A stretch of DNA of 64,000 nucleotides, from assembly GCF_026210795.1 (NCBI RefSeq), contig NC_089459.1:1364001-1428000 (forward strand). Direction: 5' to 3'. Under the pieces are notes generated by a model. It ran no database searches. It worked only from the letters and a program-made list of their open reading frames with translations, and was not told where the DNA came from. This document shows, piece by piece, positions 10,036 through 23,662 of the stretch; the stretch's first letter is position 1, and every line of letters starts with the position of its first letter. Both the position numbers and the translations under genes were made by a program. This DNA is from Rhizophagus irregularis. Taxonomy: Eukaryota; Glomeromycota; Glomeromycetes; Glomerales; Glomeraceae.

Positions 10036-13000
10036 ATGGACAATAATAAACATAATTTTTCCCCTCACCCCTCTCCCCTTATTAAATTTGGTCAATTAAA
10101 TGTTAATGGTTTATGTTCCCCAGTTCGACAACAACATTTGCTTAATTTTTTTCTTCACTCCTCTTTTGGTGCCTTATCTATTAATGATACATGTCTTTCC
10201 CCTTCGAATGCTAAATTTATTTTTAAAAATGAACACTCCCAACATCACTTTAAGTCCTATTGGGCTTGCTCATCTTCTTCTCGCCCTCACGATGGCGTTG
10301 GAATTTTATTACGAAATCCCCTTCATAAGCACGTTCAAACAATTGATCTCTTGAACGGTCGACTTCTTAAATTAGACTTGTTCTTTCATCAAACTAAAAT
10401 TTCTATTATTTCTATATATTATCCCCCTTCTGGTTCTGTTCATCAATCTATTTGCAATGATCTTATTGCCAAACTTCTTTCTTGGCTCGATTATGCCCGA
10501 GCTAATAATTATTTTGTAGTTATTCTTGGCGACTTCAATGCTGATGTAATCGCTCATTCTAATTATTCACCTAATCATTTTAAGCTTCTTCGCTTGCTTT
10601 CTTCTCGGTTTTTTACCGATCATCAAGCTCTCTCTACAAATGGTCCTGATCCCACTTTCTTTCATGATAATGGATCTTCTAGACTGGATTATATTTGGTC
10701 TTCACCTGGTTTTCCTGCTCCTGGTCTTTTTTCGCAAGTGGTTACTTGCCCGGGTCTTCTTGATCGTCCTTTTACCGATCACAAAGTCCTTACAACTGTT
10801 TTTGACTTTAGCTCTTGTTTGGCTATTTTGGCTAAATCCCGTCTCAAACAAAAAAAAGAAATGCGATATTTTCTTTTCTTACGCTTCCACTTCAGTAACA
10901 ACGGAATAATTTTACCAATCCAAGTGATGATTCTCTTGAGTTTATTTAGATAGACAATATCACCCTAATTTTGATTTCTCTTCCCTTTCTCTTGATCGTA
11001 TGTGGCATGCATTGAAAGCAGCCATCATTGGTGCTGCAATAGAAACTTTACCTTTTCAAAAAGTCTCCAATACACACCGACATTCGTACTCTCCTGAATT
11101 AACCAAACTTATTGCTATTAACAAGTTCTTAGATCGATTTTTATACCGCCTTACTACTCGTCGTTCTAATCGGCCTACTCAGATTGCACAAATGACTGCT
11201 GCTTTGCCCTCCCATCTTGATAATCTTGCATCCTTATTTCCTGATTACTCAGTTCCTACCTATTCTACAACCCCTACATCTGTCTTTATATCGTTTTTAC
11301 GATCACAGAAGAATTTAGTCTCTGCCTTTTTGTCTACTAAATTCGCCCAACACCTTACGGACTCAGTGGAATATTATACTGCACTACGTGACGAACACTT
11401 TTCGAACTCGCTCGGCACCTTTATCGATTCTGCCTTATCAGTAGAAAAACGTTCAATTGTTCTTGACCGTGTCCTGGTTGTCCTGGACTCAACTCCTACC
11501 TTATTAACGGATCCTTCGGATATTAAACAAGCTGCTATTTCTCATTTTCAATCAATTGTTTCTCCTCCGTCCCGTTGGTCCGCTACTCTTCCATCAATTC
11601 ATTTCCCGCCCGATGGCAACAAGCTTACACTCCTCTTGCTAATGTGTCTGCTTCTTTGTACGATCCTGTTTTGGCACCTATTTCTCTACAAGAATGGTCT
11701 GCTGTGATTTCCTCCATGCCAAATAATAAAGCTTCCGGCCCTTCAAAAATTTCTTACGAGATGATTAAACATCTGTCCGGTGAAGCCTTAGATTTCTCTC
11801 TTTTATTGGCCAATACCTGCCTTTCTCGCGGTGATATTCCTGCCGACTGGCGTGAATGGGTGTATCCTATTCCTAAACCTCATGACTTTGATGCTCAACT
11901 CAAGAACACTCGACCTATTACCCTTCTGGAAACAATTCGTAAATGTGTAGTTAAGGTCGTCACAAATCGTCTCTCCAATATCCTTGCTGATGGTAAAATT
12001 CTCCAAGGAGGTAACTTTGCGGGTTTACCTGGTGGTTCTACTGATGTCCCTATCAAAATGCTTGATGCGATTATTCATCAACAAAAACATGACTCTACTG
12101 ATGATCAGGAACTATGGATCGTTTCTCAAGATATCTCTAAAGCTTTTGATTCTATGGATTTAAATATGCTTAAACTAGCTTTAGATAGATTACATATTCC
12201 TGCACTTTTAGTGCGTTTTATTTTGAATCTTTTTACACGACGTAATAATAAGATTATTACTTGTCATGGCGATACAGCTGCTTACAGAGTACGTGTTGGT
12301 ATCGATCAAGGAGAAATCATTTCCCCTCTTCTTTGGGTTATTTATTTGGATCCCTTACTTACTGTTTTGAATCAAGAAGCACGAGATCCTTTTATTTTAA
12401 AATCTTCGGCTCTTTTACATTATTCTCCACTTGAATTTGAACAACACTCTTTACCAATTTCACATTTAACGTTTATGGATGATTCCACACTTATTTCTTC
12501 TTCAAAATCTGGAATAGAAGATCGTCTCTCTATCACTGCTGAATTTTATACTTTAAATAATGTTCAAGCCAATTCAGCAAAATATGTTCTTCTTTCATCC
12601 TCTTCGCCTTCTTCGAAGATTACTTTTGAACTTTCACCTTCCCTTTTAATTTCCGACATATCTCTTTCCCTTTCTTCCTTATCTCTTAAAACTTCATTTC
12701 GTTTTTTAGGAGTTTGGTTTTCTTTGTCCGCCTCTTCTGATTTTGTTCTGAAACAAGCGCGCTCCATGGTTAAAGATATGGCTGCTCTTTTGAGCCCGAA
12801 GAAATTATTAGCACAACATGTAGCCTATCTTTATAATGCTGTCCTTCTTCCGCGACTGGAATTTCGTCTTCAGTACTACCCTTTTCTCTGAAAGTACTAT
12901 TCAATCGATAGTGCTCCTACGTTTTCAGTACTTCAAGAAAGGGTCTGGTCTTGCTGCGACTACCCCGCTGGCCTTATTATTTCTCAAACTTCCATTTTCG

Positions 13001-15413
13001 CTTCAGAATGCTTTTTATCGATTCCTTTCTTCCCATATCGCATCTTGGCAAAAAATTTTCACTCATCCTGATTTCAAGGATTTTGCCCTTTATGCTATCT
13101 CCTATCTTCAAGGATATCTGGGTGCTGAAAGTTGCCCGACTACTATTAACCTAGAACCATGGTCGCAAATTGTTTCTTTACGAACGCATACCTTGTTTAA
13201 TTCGCTATTGTTTTCTTCGCGTTTGAACATCACGTGGTCTTTCTCCTTCCGGCCTCCGAGGCGTGATCTACAACCTGCTTTACCACTCCGATCTCTTCTA
13301 CCACATTCCATTTTTCGGACAAGTTGGAAACTTTGGAAAAACTTGAATATATTTGTGCTTGCTCAGTTGGTTTCTCCTTGTGGACGTTATCTTATGAATT
13401 GGCCCGACCTTCGTTATCTTGGTATCGTTGGTCGTAAAGGACGGATCCCCAATTGGTTTACTTTTATTAATATTAATTTTCTTTCTTCTTCTTCTTCTAC
13501 CTTACTTTTATCTTCATATTTTATTAATTCTTTTTTTACTTTAGCTTCTCCTTGTTTATTAGATCATACTGTTAAAGATTATTCTTTTTATCCTCAATGG
13601 GCTGTTAATGTTGATTCTGCTACTCGAACTTTATCTGTTGGTCGTGTGTGTATCACCTACAAAAAACAAAACTCGGCTATTATGTCTCATTGGCTTCCTG
13701 TATCCTCTTCGGCTGATGAACGATCCTATAATCCTTGTCCTGGTTGTGCTGTTAACATTCCTGCCTTATCCAAGAAATCTGCCATTAAACAGCGCTGTAA
13801 CAGCGAAAAGTGTTTTTTCAATGTTACCCTATCAGAAACTGTGGGCTACCCTACCAGAAATGCCAAAGTTTTCGCGGCTTATCTTCCCATTACTCTATCT
13901 ACTTCCTGGAGTTATGCGACTTCCTTGGCTCTTGTTCATTTTTCAAACGCTTCTCCCGCTCTTTCCCCTCTCTTTAAGGATAGTATCGATAGAATTGAAG
14001 ACACTATTTTACCACTTTCAGTGCAATCTTTGTACACAGATGGTTCGTTCCATCCTGCCAATGATTCTTTGCCTTCTTCTATGACTTCTGCTTGGATTGC
14101 TTCTTGATGATGATGGACTTGTTCTGGAATCTTCTTCCATGCATCTCCCTTCTTACTTTCCTTCCGCTTTGCGTTCCGAAATTTCTGCTGTACTTTTAGG
14201 ACTGAACGCCCTTTCCCGCGATTCATCAATCTCTATTCATACTGATTGTAGTCAGTTAATTTCACTATGGACACGGTTTGTTGATGCTCCTTTCTCACCG
14301 AAGTTGCTCCGAGAACCTAATCATCTTCTCTGGCTTTCTATTCGACAACTTATCATGGATCGTAATCTTAATGTCGAATTGATTAAAGTCCCTGCTCATA
14401 GTGATGATATCTACAATATACAAGCGGATTCCTTGGCAAAAGATGCTCATTCGTCTTTACAACCCACTATTTTACTTTCAACATTTTGTTATGCTCCATG
14501 CTTGTTGACTTTTAATTCCTTGCCTATTGACGTGAATATTCGACATTTTCTCCGCTCTATTGCAGATGCTCGTGCTCTTTTATCTTTCTGTTCACTAGCG
14601 CGTTTTACTGCTCTTGGTGCTCCTTCACTTTTTGATTGGGCTGGTATATATTTTTGCCTTTCACAAATTAAAGGTTTTGCTTCACATAGGAATGGTCGTC
14701 CTGAATTTTGGATCTTCCGCATTAAACTTCTTTTGGATATGTTGCCTACCTTAACTACCCTTCAACAACGAAAACCTTACTTATATTCTCCTGACTGGCT
14801 CTGTCCGCAGTGTAATTCTGCTCCTGAAGATTTGAATCATCTTTGGACTTGTCCTTATATTTTACCGGAATTAAATCCGTGTTTAACGCACCGGTCTGAA
14901 GTCATTAAATTTAGAGATTCTTGTTTATCTTCTTTCCTATCCTTGAAGTCTTTGGATAATTCCTTTCATACCGGTTTCTTTGTTTTGGATTGCTGGAACT
15001 ATGAAGCTCCTTCTCCATCTTGTCTTTGGCTTACTCGAGGATTGTTGCCTGCGCATTTAACGGCATTTTTGAACCAATACTTTCCTCTCTCTGTTATATA
15101 CAAGATTATTTCTCCCCTTCTTAATGACTTCCAAGTCGAATTATATGGTGAAATTTGGCTGTGTCGGAATGTTCTTTTCCATGCTTGGGAGGAGTCGCAG
15201 GGTATCTCGGCTGCTTCCAAATTACGTGGCCCATCTACAAATTCTTTCCCTAATACTACTCCACAACAACACAACTCTTCTTTGGCGACAGTTTCTCAGG
15301 ATTCCTGGATTTCTTGGATATCCTCTTCTATAATTCGGGGTGGATCATGGATCTCGCACTTGGATTTTCTGCGCCGCTTAACAGTTCAACCTCTTAGGAT
15401 TTCTTTCTGGTAA
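10036..15413 (+). pseudogene. LINE copy 1 ORF2: APE endonuclease, reverse transcriptase, RNase H, broken
   Basis: It begins MDNNKHNFS about 50 nt after ORF1. Endonuclease motifs are FGQLNVNGL, VILGDFN, SRLDYIW and FTDHK. Reverse transcriptase motifs are NNKASGPSKISYEMIK, RPITLLE, SQDISKAFDSM, GIDQGEIISPLLW and the catalytic FMDDS. RNase H motifs are SLYTDGSF, ALRSEISAVLLGL, IHTDCSQ and QADSLAKDA. A C-terminal zinc motif is WLCPQC...HLWTC. Against the sister copies there are frameshifts near 10850-10950, 11575, 11857, 12872 and 14100. The protein would nick the target and reverse-transcribe the element RNA there; this copy is dead. Confidence 0.9.
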
Positions 15414-15816
15414 CGGACTAGATTTTTGGATGTTGGATAGTTGACTCACACTGGCCTTCGGGTAAAGTTGGGGTATGCGATTCTGTAATAGTTTAGTTTT
15501 TCTTTGCTTTAATTTATTTTAGTTTAGATTTCTTTACTTGTATGAGTCGTGAAGCTACTCTTTTTATTTTTTATTAGTTTATTTTCTTATTTTTGTAATA
15601 TTGTTCGATTATATCTTCGAAATTTAAAAATATAAATAAAAGATAAAGTCACAAGACTGTTTGTACAGGAAAAGGATAAAACTAAATCAAAACTACTCTC
15701 TCCCGTTCTGCTCACTTGACAATATTTACGAAAAAAATAAAAAATTTTTTCGGAGTTTTTTATTACTTTTTCTTTATAATTTCTTTATTTTAGATAACTA
15801 CTACGACACTTTACAA

Positions 15817-17824
15817 ATGGGTAAAGATAACAAAAGAAAAATAACCAGTCTAACAAAGATACTACATCTAAACGTCCTGCCTCTAGCTCTCCAACTGGCA
15901 ACGTTTCTGGTCAAGCTTCTACGTCTAGCCCTTCGAACACTCCACCTTCGACCACCTCTACTAATAAACGTACCAGAGTCAGTGCTGATGACTGCTGCAT
16001 GTTGATAAACCTCTCACGCCTTCTGGCCCCTGTTGAGACAACTTCCGCCGAGATACCTTCTCAACCTCGCTACCTCCTCTCGACGCTTCTCAGCACGCAC
16101 CTGCTAATAATAACGATAAAGGCAAAAGCCCTGAAATTACTCCCCGCAGTCTCTTTCCCCGAACGTGCTGCCTCTCCAGACGCGTCCCAAGCTGCAGTAC
16201 AATCTCAACCTACACTTTTCTACGCCGGCCGCTCCTGAACGACGATGCCGACTTTGACTCACTTCGCTTCGAACCGCGACGCGTGCGACGCGGTTGATCG
16301 ACAACTTTCCTTGTTCTCCTCTTATGGTAGTCGTGCCACTGTAGTGGATCCAACGATTTGAAGAGGATCATCGTCCACTTCCGAAAAAAGGATGATTCGA
16401 CACAGCCACAGCTTCCCCTATGGATTCTTTTGCTTCAGCACATTTCCATGCATATGACCCCCAGGCTATTAAAGCTGATGAACACGCGCGTACCCTGGTG
16501 GTTACCGACATCCCCCTTTTTATAACTGACGCTCTTTTGCGTGGTACCTTTTCCCGTTACGGCAATATTGTTCGCTGCCATACCCGTTTATCTAAACTTT
16601 ATCGTACTGCATACATTACCTTTCAATCTACTGGCGCTTTACAGAACCTCGACTACCTGGGGCGTCCTTTGTGGAGGACATTGTTTGCGAATTTGCCCCG
16701 CTTCTTTCTCTCCCCGACCAACGTGCCGAAAGACGCGCTTATGTTGCTTTACTTACGGTCTTCCACGTGGTACTATAGCGGCCGATCTTGCTGAAATTGC
16801 CGATGAAATTTCCGCTAAATCTATCAATGTTCCCTTCTCTATGAATTCCTACAATCCCAAACCTTACGCCTATTGCCATTTTGCCTCCGAAACGGCTATG
16901 GAAAATGCTAAATCTATTTCATGCGCCCTCAAGAAAGTTCGGCCTTACCTGGCATTCTCGGATGAAGTCGCTTTCTCTTGTCATCGATGTGGTCGCCCTA
17001 ATTGTAACCCCTGATCGATGTGGTTCTTCGTCTAGACCTAATCGCCCTTCTCGCCCTTGGCAATCTAACGATAAATTACGTGCTTTATATAACAAGCATC
17101 TACCTCCTTCTCATCCTGCTAAACGACATAACCGTTTTGCCCGCCCTGATAACAATAATGATGGACAAAGCCGTACCAATGCTTCTCGCCATCGTTCTAA
17201 ATCCAGACCTAATAACCGACAACAATCTCGTTCTTGTTCTCAACGCCGACCATGGAATCGCGATAATCTCAATAATAATAATAATGATCAACGTCGTCGC
17301 ATTCCTGACGAAAAAACTTCGATCACTACGCTCACGGCATGGATGTTACATACCCTGCTCCTCCTACTGCGCTTACTGATTGGAAATCTATTGGTGCTGC
17401 TCTTGAAAAAGTAGTTGAAGAATTAGCCCTTCTTACCACACAATTTGCTACCATGAACAGCCGCATCACTAATTTGGAATCTGCTATGGCTGCTCGTGCT
17501 CCTATTCCTGGCCCTTTTGTTACTAAACCTCCTTCCTACATCCCTTCCTCTATGCAAGGATGGGATGATACAGTGAATCGAAATGATAATAATATCCTCG
17601 TTGATGTTAATTCTCCTCCTTTGCAATCAACAAGTGGTTTTTCACCGATTCCTCATTTTGCTCCCATTCCACCTTCCAACGTCGCTCCTTCCTCCCCTAT
17701 TGATATGGAACAGCGTCTCTCCTCTCTTTCTGAAACTGTTGCCTCTTTGGCTGGCTCGATAAAAGAAGGAATCCAACAAAACAACCTCATCTTAGCTCGG
17801 CAACAAGGCCAAGCTAATCAATAA
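15817..17824 (+). pseudogene. LINE copy 2 ORF1, multiply frameshifted
   Basis: Homologous to ORF1 of copies 1 and 3 from ATGGGTAAAGATAAC to the shared end LARQQGQANQ. It is the most damaged of the three: small indels near 15835, 15990, 16075, 16230, 16340, 16400 and 16650 repeatedly shift frame in the N-terminal and RRM-like parts. The extra base before the zinc motif (about 17010) is shared with copy 1. The C-terminal part from 17339 is intact. Sharing that one defect suggests copies 1 and 2 descend from closely related sources. Confidence 0.78.
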
Positions 17825-17873
17825 TTGTTCTCTTTTTCCCCCTTCTTTATTACCGATTTATCAGTGTGTAATA

Positions 17874-20800
17874 ATGATGGACAACAATAAACATAATTTT
17901 TCCCCTCACCCCTCTCCCCTTATTAAATTTGGTCAATTAAATGTTAATGGTTTATGTTCCCCAGTTCGACAACAACATTTGCTTAATTTTTTTCTCCACT
18001 CCTCTTTTGGTGCTTTATCTATTAATGACACGCGTCTTTCCCCTTCAAATGCTAAATTTATTTTCAAAAACGAACACTCCCAACATCACTTTAAGTCCTA
18101 TTGGGCTTGTTCATCTTCTTCTTCGCCCTCATGATGGTGTTGGCATTTTGTTACGTAATCCCCTTCATAAACATGTCCAAACGATTGATCCTTGGAACGG
18201 TCGACTTCTTAAATTAGACTTGTTCTTTCATCAAACTAAAATTTCTATTATTTCCATGTATTATCCCCCTTCTGGTTCTGTTCATCAATCTATTTGCAAT
18301 GATCTTATTGCCAAACTTCTTTCTTGGCTCGATTATGCCCGAGCTAATAATTATTTTGTAGTTATTCTTGGCGACTTCAATGTTGATGCAATCGCTCATT
18401 CTAATTATTCACCTAATCATTTTAAGCTTCTTCGCTTGCTTTCTTCTCGGTTTTTTACCGATCATCAAGCTCACTCCTCTACAAATGGTCCTGATCCCAC
18501 TTTCTTTCATGATAATGGATCTTCTAGACTGGATTATATTTGGTCTTCACCTGGTTTTCCTGCTCCTGGTCTTTTTTCGCAAGTGGTTACTTGCCCGGAT
18601 CTCCTTGATCGTCCTTTTACAGATCACAAAGTTCTTTCAACTGTTTTTGACTTCAGTTCTTGCCTGGCTATTTTGGCTAAATCTCGTCTTAAACAAAAAC
18701 AAGAATTGCGTACTATTTTCTCTTACGCTTCCACTTCAGTTGAACAATGGAATAATTTTACCACTGAAGTAGATGATTCTCTTGGAGTTTATTTAGATAG
18801 ACAATATCACCCTAATTTTGATTTCTCCTCTCTTTCTCTTGATCGTATGTGGCATGCATTGAAAGCTGCCATAATTAGTGCTGCAATTGAAACTTTACCC
18901 TTTCAAAAAGTCTCCAACACACACCGACATTCGTACTCTCCTGAATTAACTAAACTTATTGCTATTAACAAGTTTTTAGATCGATTTTTATATTGCCTTA
19001 CTACTCGTCGTTCTAATCGGCTTACTCACATTGCGCAAATGACTGCCGCTTTGCCCTCCCATCTTGAAAATCTTGCATCCTTACTCCCCTGATTACTCAG
19101 TTCCTACCTATTCTACAACTCCTGTATCTGTATTTAAATCGTTTTTACGATCACAGAAAAATTTAGTTTCTGCCTTTTTATCTACTAAATTCGCCCAACA
19201 CCTTACGGACTCAGTGGAATATTATACTGCACTACGTGATGAACACTTTTCGAACTCGCTCGGCACCTTTATCGATTCTGCCTTATCAGTAGAAAAACGT
19301 TCAATTGTTCTTGACCGTGTTCTGGTCGTTTTGGACTCAACTCCTACTTTATTAACGGATCCTTCGGATATTAAACATGCGGCTGTTTCTCATTTTCAAT
19401 CAATTGTTTCTCCTCCGTTGGTCCACTATTCTTCCATCACTTCATTTCCCGCCCGATGGCAACAAGCTTACACTCCTTTTACAAATGTGTCTGCTTCATT
19501 ATATGATCCTGTTTTGGCGCCTATTTCTCTACAAGAATGGTCTGCTGTGATTTCCTCCATGCCAAATAACAAAGCTTCCGGCCCTTCAAAAATTTCTTAT
19601 GAGATGATTAAACATCTGTCCGGTGAAGCCTTGGATTTCTCTCTTTTATTGGCCAATACCTGCCTCTCTCGCGGTGATATTCCTGCTGACTGGCGTGAAG
19701 CTGTGGTTTATCCTATTCCTAAACCTCACGAATTTGATGCTCAACTTAAGAACACTCGACCTATTACTCTTCTGGAAACAGTTCGAAAATGTGTAGTTAA
19801 GGTCGTCACGAATCGTCTTTCCAACATCCTTGCTGATAATAAAATTCTTCAAGGTGGTAATTTTGCTGGTTTACCTGGTAATTGGCTCTACTGATGTCCC
19901 TATCAAAATGCTGGATGCGATTATTCATCAACATAAACATGACTCTACTGATGATCAGGAACTATGGATCGTTTCTCAAGATATCTCTAAAGCTTTTGAT
20001 TCTATGGATCTAAATATGCTTAAATTAGCTTTAGATAGGTTACATATCCCTGCACTTTTAGTGCGATTTATTTTAAATCTTTTTACACGACGAAATAATA
20101 AGATAATCACTTGTCATGGCGATACAGCTGCTTATAGAGTACGTGTTGGTATCGATCAAGGAGAAATCATTTCCCCTCTTCTTTGGGTTATTTATTTGGA
20201 TCCCTTACTCACTGTTTTGAATCAAGAAGCACGAGATCCTTTTATTTTAAAATCTTCAGCTCTTTTAAATTACTCCCCACTTGAATTTGAACAACATTCT
20301 TTACCAATTTCACATTTAACGTTTATGGATGATTCTACACTTATTGCTTCCTCAAAATCTGGAATAGAAGACCGTCTTTCTATTACTGCTGAATTTTATA
20401 CTTTGAATAATGTTCAAGCCAATTCAGCAAAATATGTTCTTCTTTCATCCTCTTCGCCTTCTTCGGAGATTACTTTTGAACTTTCACCTTCCCTTTTAAT
20501 TTCCGATATATCTCTTTCCCTTTCTTCTTTACCTCTTAAAACTTCATTTCGTTTTTTAGGAGTTTGGTTTTCTTTGTCCGCCTCTTCTGATTTTGTTCTG
20601 AAACAAGCGCGCTCCATGGTTAAAGATATGGCTGCTCTCTTGGGACCGAAGAAATTATTAGCACAACATGTGGCCTATCTCTATAATGCTGTCCTTCTTC
20701 CACGATTGGAATTTCGTCTTCAAACTACCCTTTTCTCTGAAAGTACTATTCAATCAATAGTCAAGCCTATGTTTTCAGTACTTCGAAGAAAAGCTGGTCT

Positions 20801-23264
20801 TGCTGCGACTACCCCGTTGGCCTTATTATTTCTCAAACTTCCATTTTCGCTTCAGAATGCTTTTTATCGATTCCTTTCTTCCCATATCGCATCTTGGCAA
20901 AAAATTTTCACTCATCCTGATTTTACAGATTTTGCCCTTTATGCTATTTCCTATCTTCAAGGATACTTGGGTGCCGAAAGTTGCCCGACTACTATTAACC
21001 TAGAACCATGGTCGCATATTGTTTCTTTACGAACGCATACCTTGTTTAATTCGCTTTTGTTTTCTTCGCGTTTGAACATCACGTGGTCTTTCTCCTTCCG
21101 GCCTCCGAGGCGTGATCTACAACCTGCTTTACCACTCCGATCTATTCTACCACATTCCATTTTTCAAACAAGTTGGAAACTTTGGAAAAACTTGAATATA
21201 TTTGTGCTTGCTCAATTGGTTTCTCCTTGTGGACGTTATCTTATGAATTGGCCTGACCTTCGTTATCTTGGCATCGTTGGTCGTAAAGGACGGATCCCTA
21301 ATTGGTTTACTTTTATTAATAATAATTTTCTTTCTTCTTCCTCTTCTACTTTACTTTTATCTTCATATTTTATTAATTCTTCTTTTACTTTAGCTTCTCC
21401 TTGTTTATTAGATCATACTGTTAAAGATTATTCTTTTTATCCTCAATGGGCTATTAATCTTGACTCTGCTACTCAAACTTTATCTGTTGGTCGTGTGTGT
21501 ATCACTTATAAGAAACAAAACTCGGCTATTATGTCTCATTGGCTTCCTGTTTCTACTGTGGCTGATGAACGATCCTATAACCCTTGTCCTGGTTGTGCGG
21601 TTAACATTCCTGCCTTATCCAAGAAATCTGCCATTAAACAGCGCTGTAACAGCGAAAAGTGTTTTTTCAATGTTACCCTATCAGAAACTGTGGGTTACCC
21701 TACCAGAAATGCCAAAGTTTTCGCGGCTTATCTTCCCATTACTCTATCTACTTCATGGAGTTATGCGACTTCCTTGGCTCTTGTTCATTTTTCAAACGCT
21801 TCTCCCGCTCTTTCTCCTCTCTTTAAGGATAGAATGGATAGAATTGAAGATACTATTTTACCACTTTCGGTGCAATCTTTGTATACAGATGGTTCGTTCC
21901 ATCCTGCCAATGATTCTTCGCCTTCTTCCATGACTTCTGCTTGGATTGCTCTTGATGATGATGGACTTGTTCTGGAATCTTCTTCCATGCATCTCCCTTC
22001 TTACTTTCCTTCCGCTTTGCGCTCTGAAATTTCTGCTGTTCTATTAGGATTGAATGCTCTTTTCCGTGATTCGTCAATCTCTATTTATACTGATTGTAGT
22101 CAGTTAATTTCACTATGGACACGGTTTGTTGATGCTCCTTTCTCACCGAAGTTGCTCCGAGAACCTAATCATCTTCTTTGGCTTTCTATTCGACAACTTA
22201 TCATGGATCGTAATCTTAATGTCAAATTGATTAAAGTCCCTGCTCATGGCGATGATATCTACAATATACAAGCGGATTCTTTGGCAAAAGATGCTCATTC
22301 GTCTTTAAAACCCACTACTTTACTTTCAACATTTTGTTATGCTCCATGCGTGTTGACTTTTAACTCCTTGCCTATTGACGTGAATATTCGACATTTTCTC
22401 CGCTCTATTGCAGATGCTCGTGCTCTTTTATCTTTCTGTTCACTTGCGCGTTTTACTGCTCTTGGTGCTCCTTCACTTTTTGATTGGGCTGGTATATATT
22501 TTTGCCTTTCACAAATTAAAGGTTTTGCTTCACATAGGAATGGTCGTCCTGAATTTTGGATCTTCCGCATTAAACTTCTTTTGGATATGTTGCCTACCTT
22601 AACTACTCTTCAACAACGTAAACCTTACTTATATTCTCCTGACTGGCTCTGTCCGCAGTGTAATTCTGCTCCTGAAGATTTGAATCATCTTTGGACTTGT
22701 CCTTATATTTTACCGGAATTAAATCCTTGTTTAACACACCGGTCTGAAGTCATTAAATTTAGAGATTCTTGTTTATCTTCTTTCCTATCCTTGAAATCTT
22801 TGGATAAATCCTTCCGTACCGATTTCTTTGCTTTGGATTGCTGGAACTATGAAGCTCCCTCTTCATCTTGTCTTTGGCTCACTCGAGGATTGTTGCCTGC
22901 GCATTTAACGGCATTTTTGAACCTATACTTTCCTCTCTCTGTTATATACAAGACTATTTCTCCCCTTCTTAATGACTTCCAAGTCGCATTATATGGTGAA
23001 ATTTGGCTGTGTCGGAATGTTCTTTTCCATGCTTGGGAGGAGTCGCAGGGTATCTCGGCTGCTTCCAAATTACGTGGCCCATCTACAAATTCTTTCCCTA
23101 ATACTACTTCTCCACAACAACACAACTCTTCTTTGGCGTCAGTTTCTCAGGATTCCTGGATTTCTTGGATATCCTCTTCTATAATTCGGGGTGGATCTTG
23201 GATCTCGCACTTGGATTTTCTGCGCCGCTTAACAGTTCAACCTCTTAGGATCTCTTTCTGGTAA
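17874..23264 (+). pseudogene. LINE copy 2 ORF2 (APE-RT-RNase H), three frameshifts
   Basis: ATGATGGACAAC opens the frame. One extra base in a TCTTCTTCTTC run (about 18120) shifts it inside the endonuclease. A second slip at about 19086 and a third at about 19880 (between KILQGGNFAGLPG and STDVPIK) follow. From 19890 to 23264 the frame is fully open and covers most of the reverse transcriptase (SQDISKAFDSM, GIDQGEIISP, FMDDS). It also covers RNase H (YTDGS, RSEIS, YTDCSQ, QADSLAKDA), the WLCPQC zinc motif and the common C-terminus. Of the three copies it has the longest intact stretch. Confidence 0.9.
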
Positions 23265-23662
23265 CGGACTGGATTTTTGGATGTTCGGATAGTTGACTCA
23301 CACTGGCCTTCGGGTAAAGTTGGGGTATGCGATTCTGTAATAGTTCAGTTTTTCTTTGCTTTAATTTTATTTTAGTTTAGATTTCTTTACTTGTATGAGT
23401 CGTGAAGCTACTCTTTTTTATTTTTTATTAGTTTATTTTCTTATTTTTGTAATATTGTTCGATTATTTTTCGAAGTTCAAAATATAAATAAAAGATAAAG
23501 TCACAAGACTGTTTGCACAGGAAAAGGATAAAACTAAAACTAACTCTCTCCCGTTCTGCTCACTTGACAATATTTACGAAAAAAATAAAAAATTTTTTCG
23601 AAGTTTTTTATTACTTTTTCTTTATATTTTCTTTATTTTAGATAACTGCGACACTTTACAAA

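Larger units (their letters stand above)
7818..15667 (+). mobile_element. LINE copy 1 (about 7.85 kb, head-to-tail array)
   Basis: A non-LTR retrotransposon lying between two copies of the 16-bp target site. It has an A-rich 5' junction, a 5' UTR beginning with ACTCTCTCCCGTTCTGCTCA, ORF1 (7959-9983), ORF2 (10036-15413) and a 3' UTR of about 250 bp ending GACTGTTTGTACA, with no poly(A) tail. Copies 2 and 3 match it closely throughout. APE endonuclease, reverse transcriptase and RNase H in one ORF place it among the APE-RT-RNH non-LTR clades, such as I and the fungal Tad1 group. Both ORFs are broken, so this copy cannot move itself. Confidence 0.92.
15684..23519 (+). mobile_element. LINE copy 2 (about 7.84 kb)
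   Basis: Same layout and orientation as copy 1, bounded by 16-bp target copies at 15668 and 23520. Its 5' junction reads AAATCAAAACT before ACTCTCTCCCG, different from copies 1 and 3, which suggests an independent insertion rather than tandem duplication. The 3' end is GACTGTTTGCACA. ORF1 is badly damaged, while the last 1,100 codons of ORF2 are open. Confidence 0.92.
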
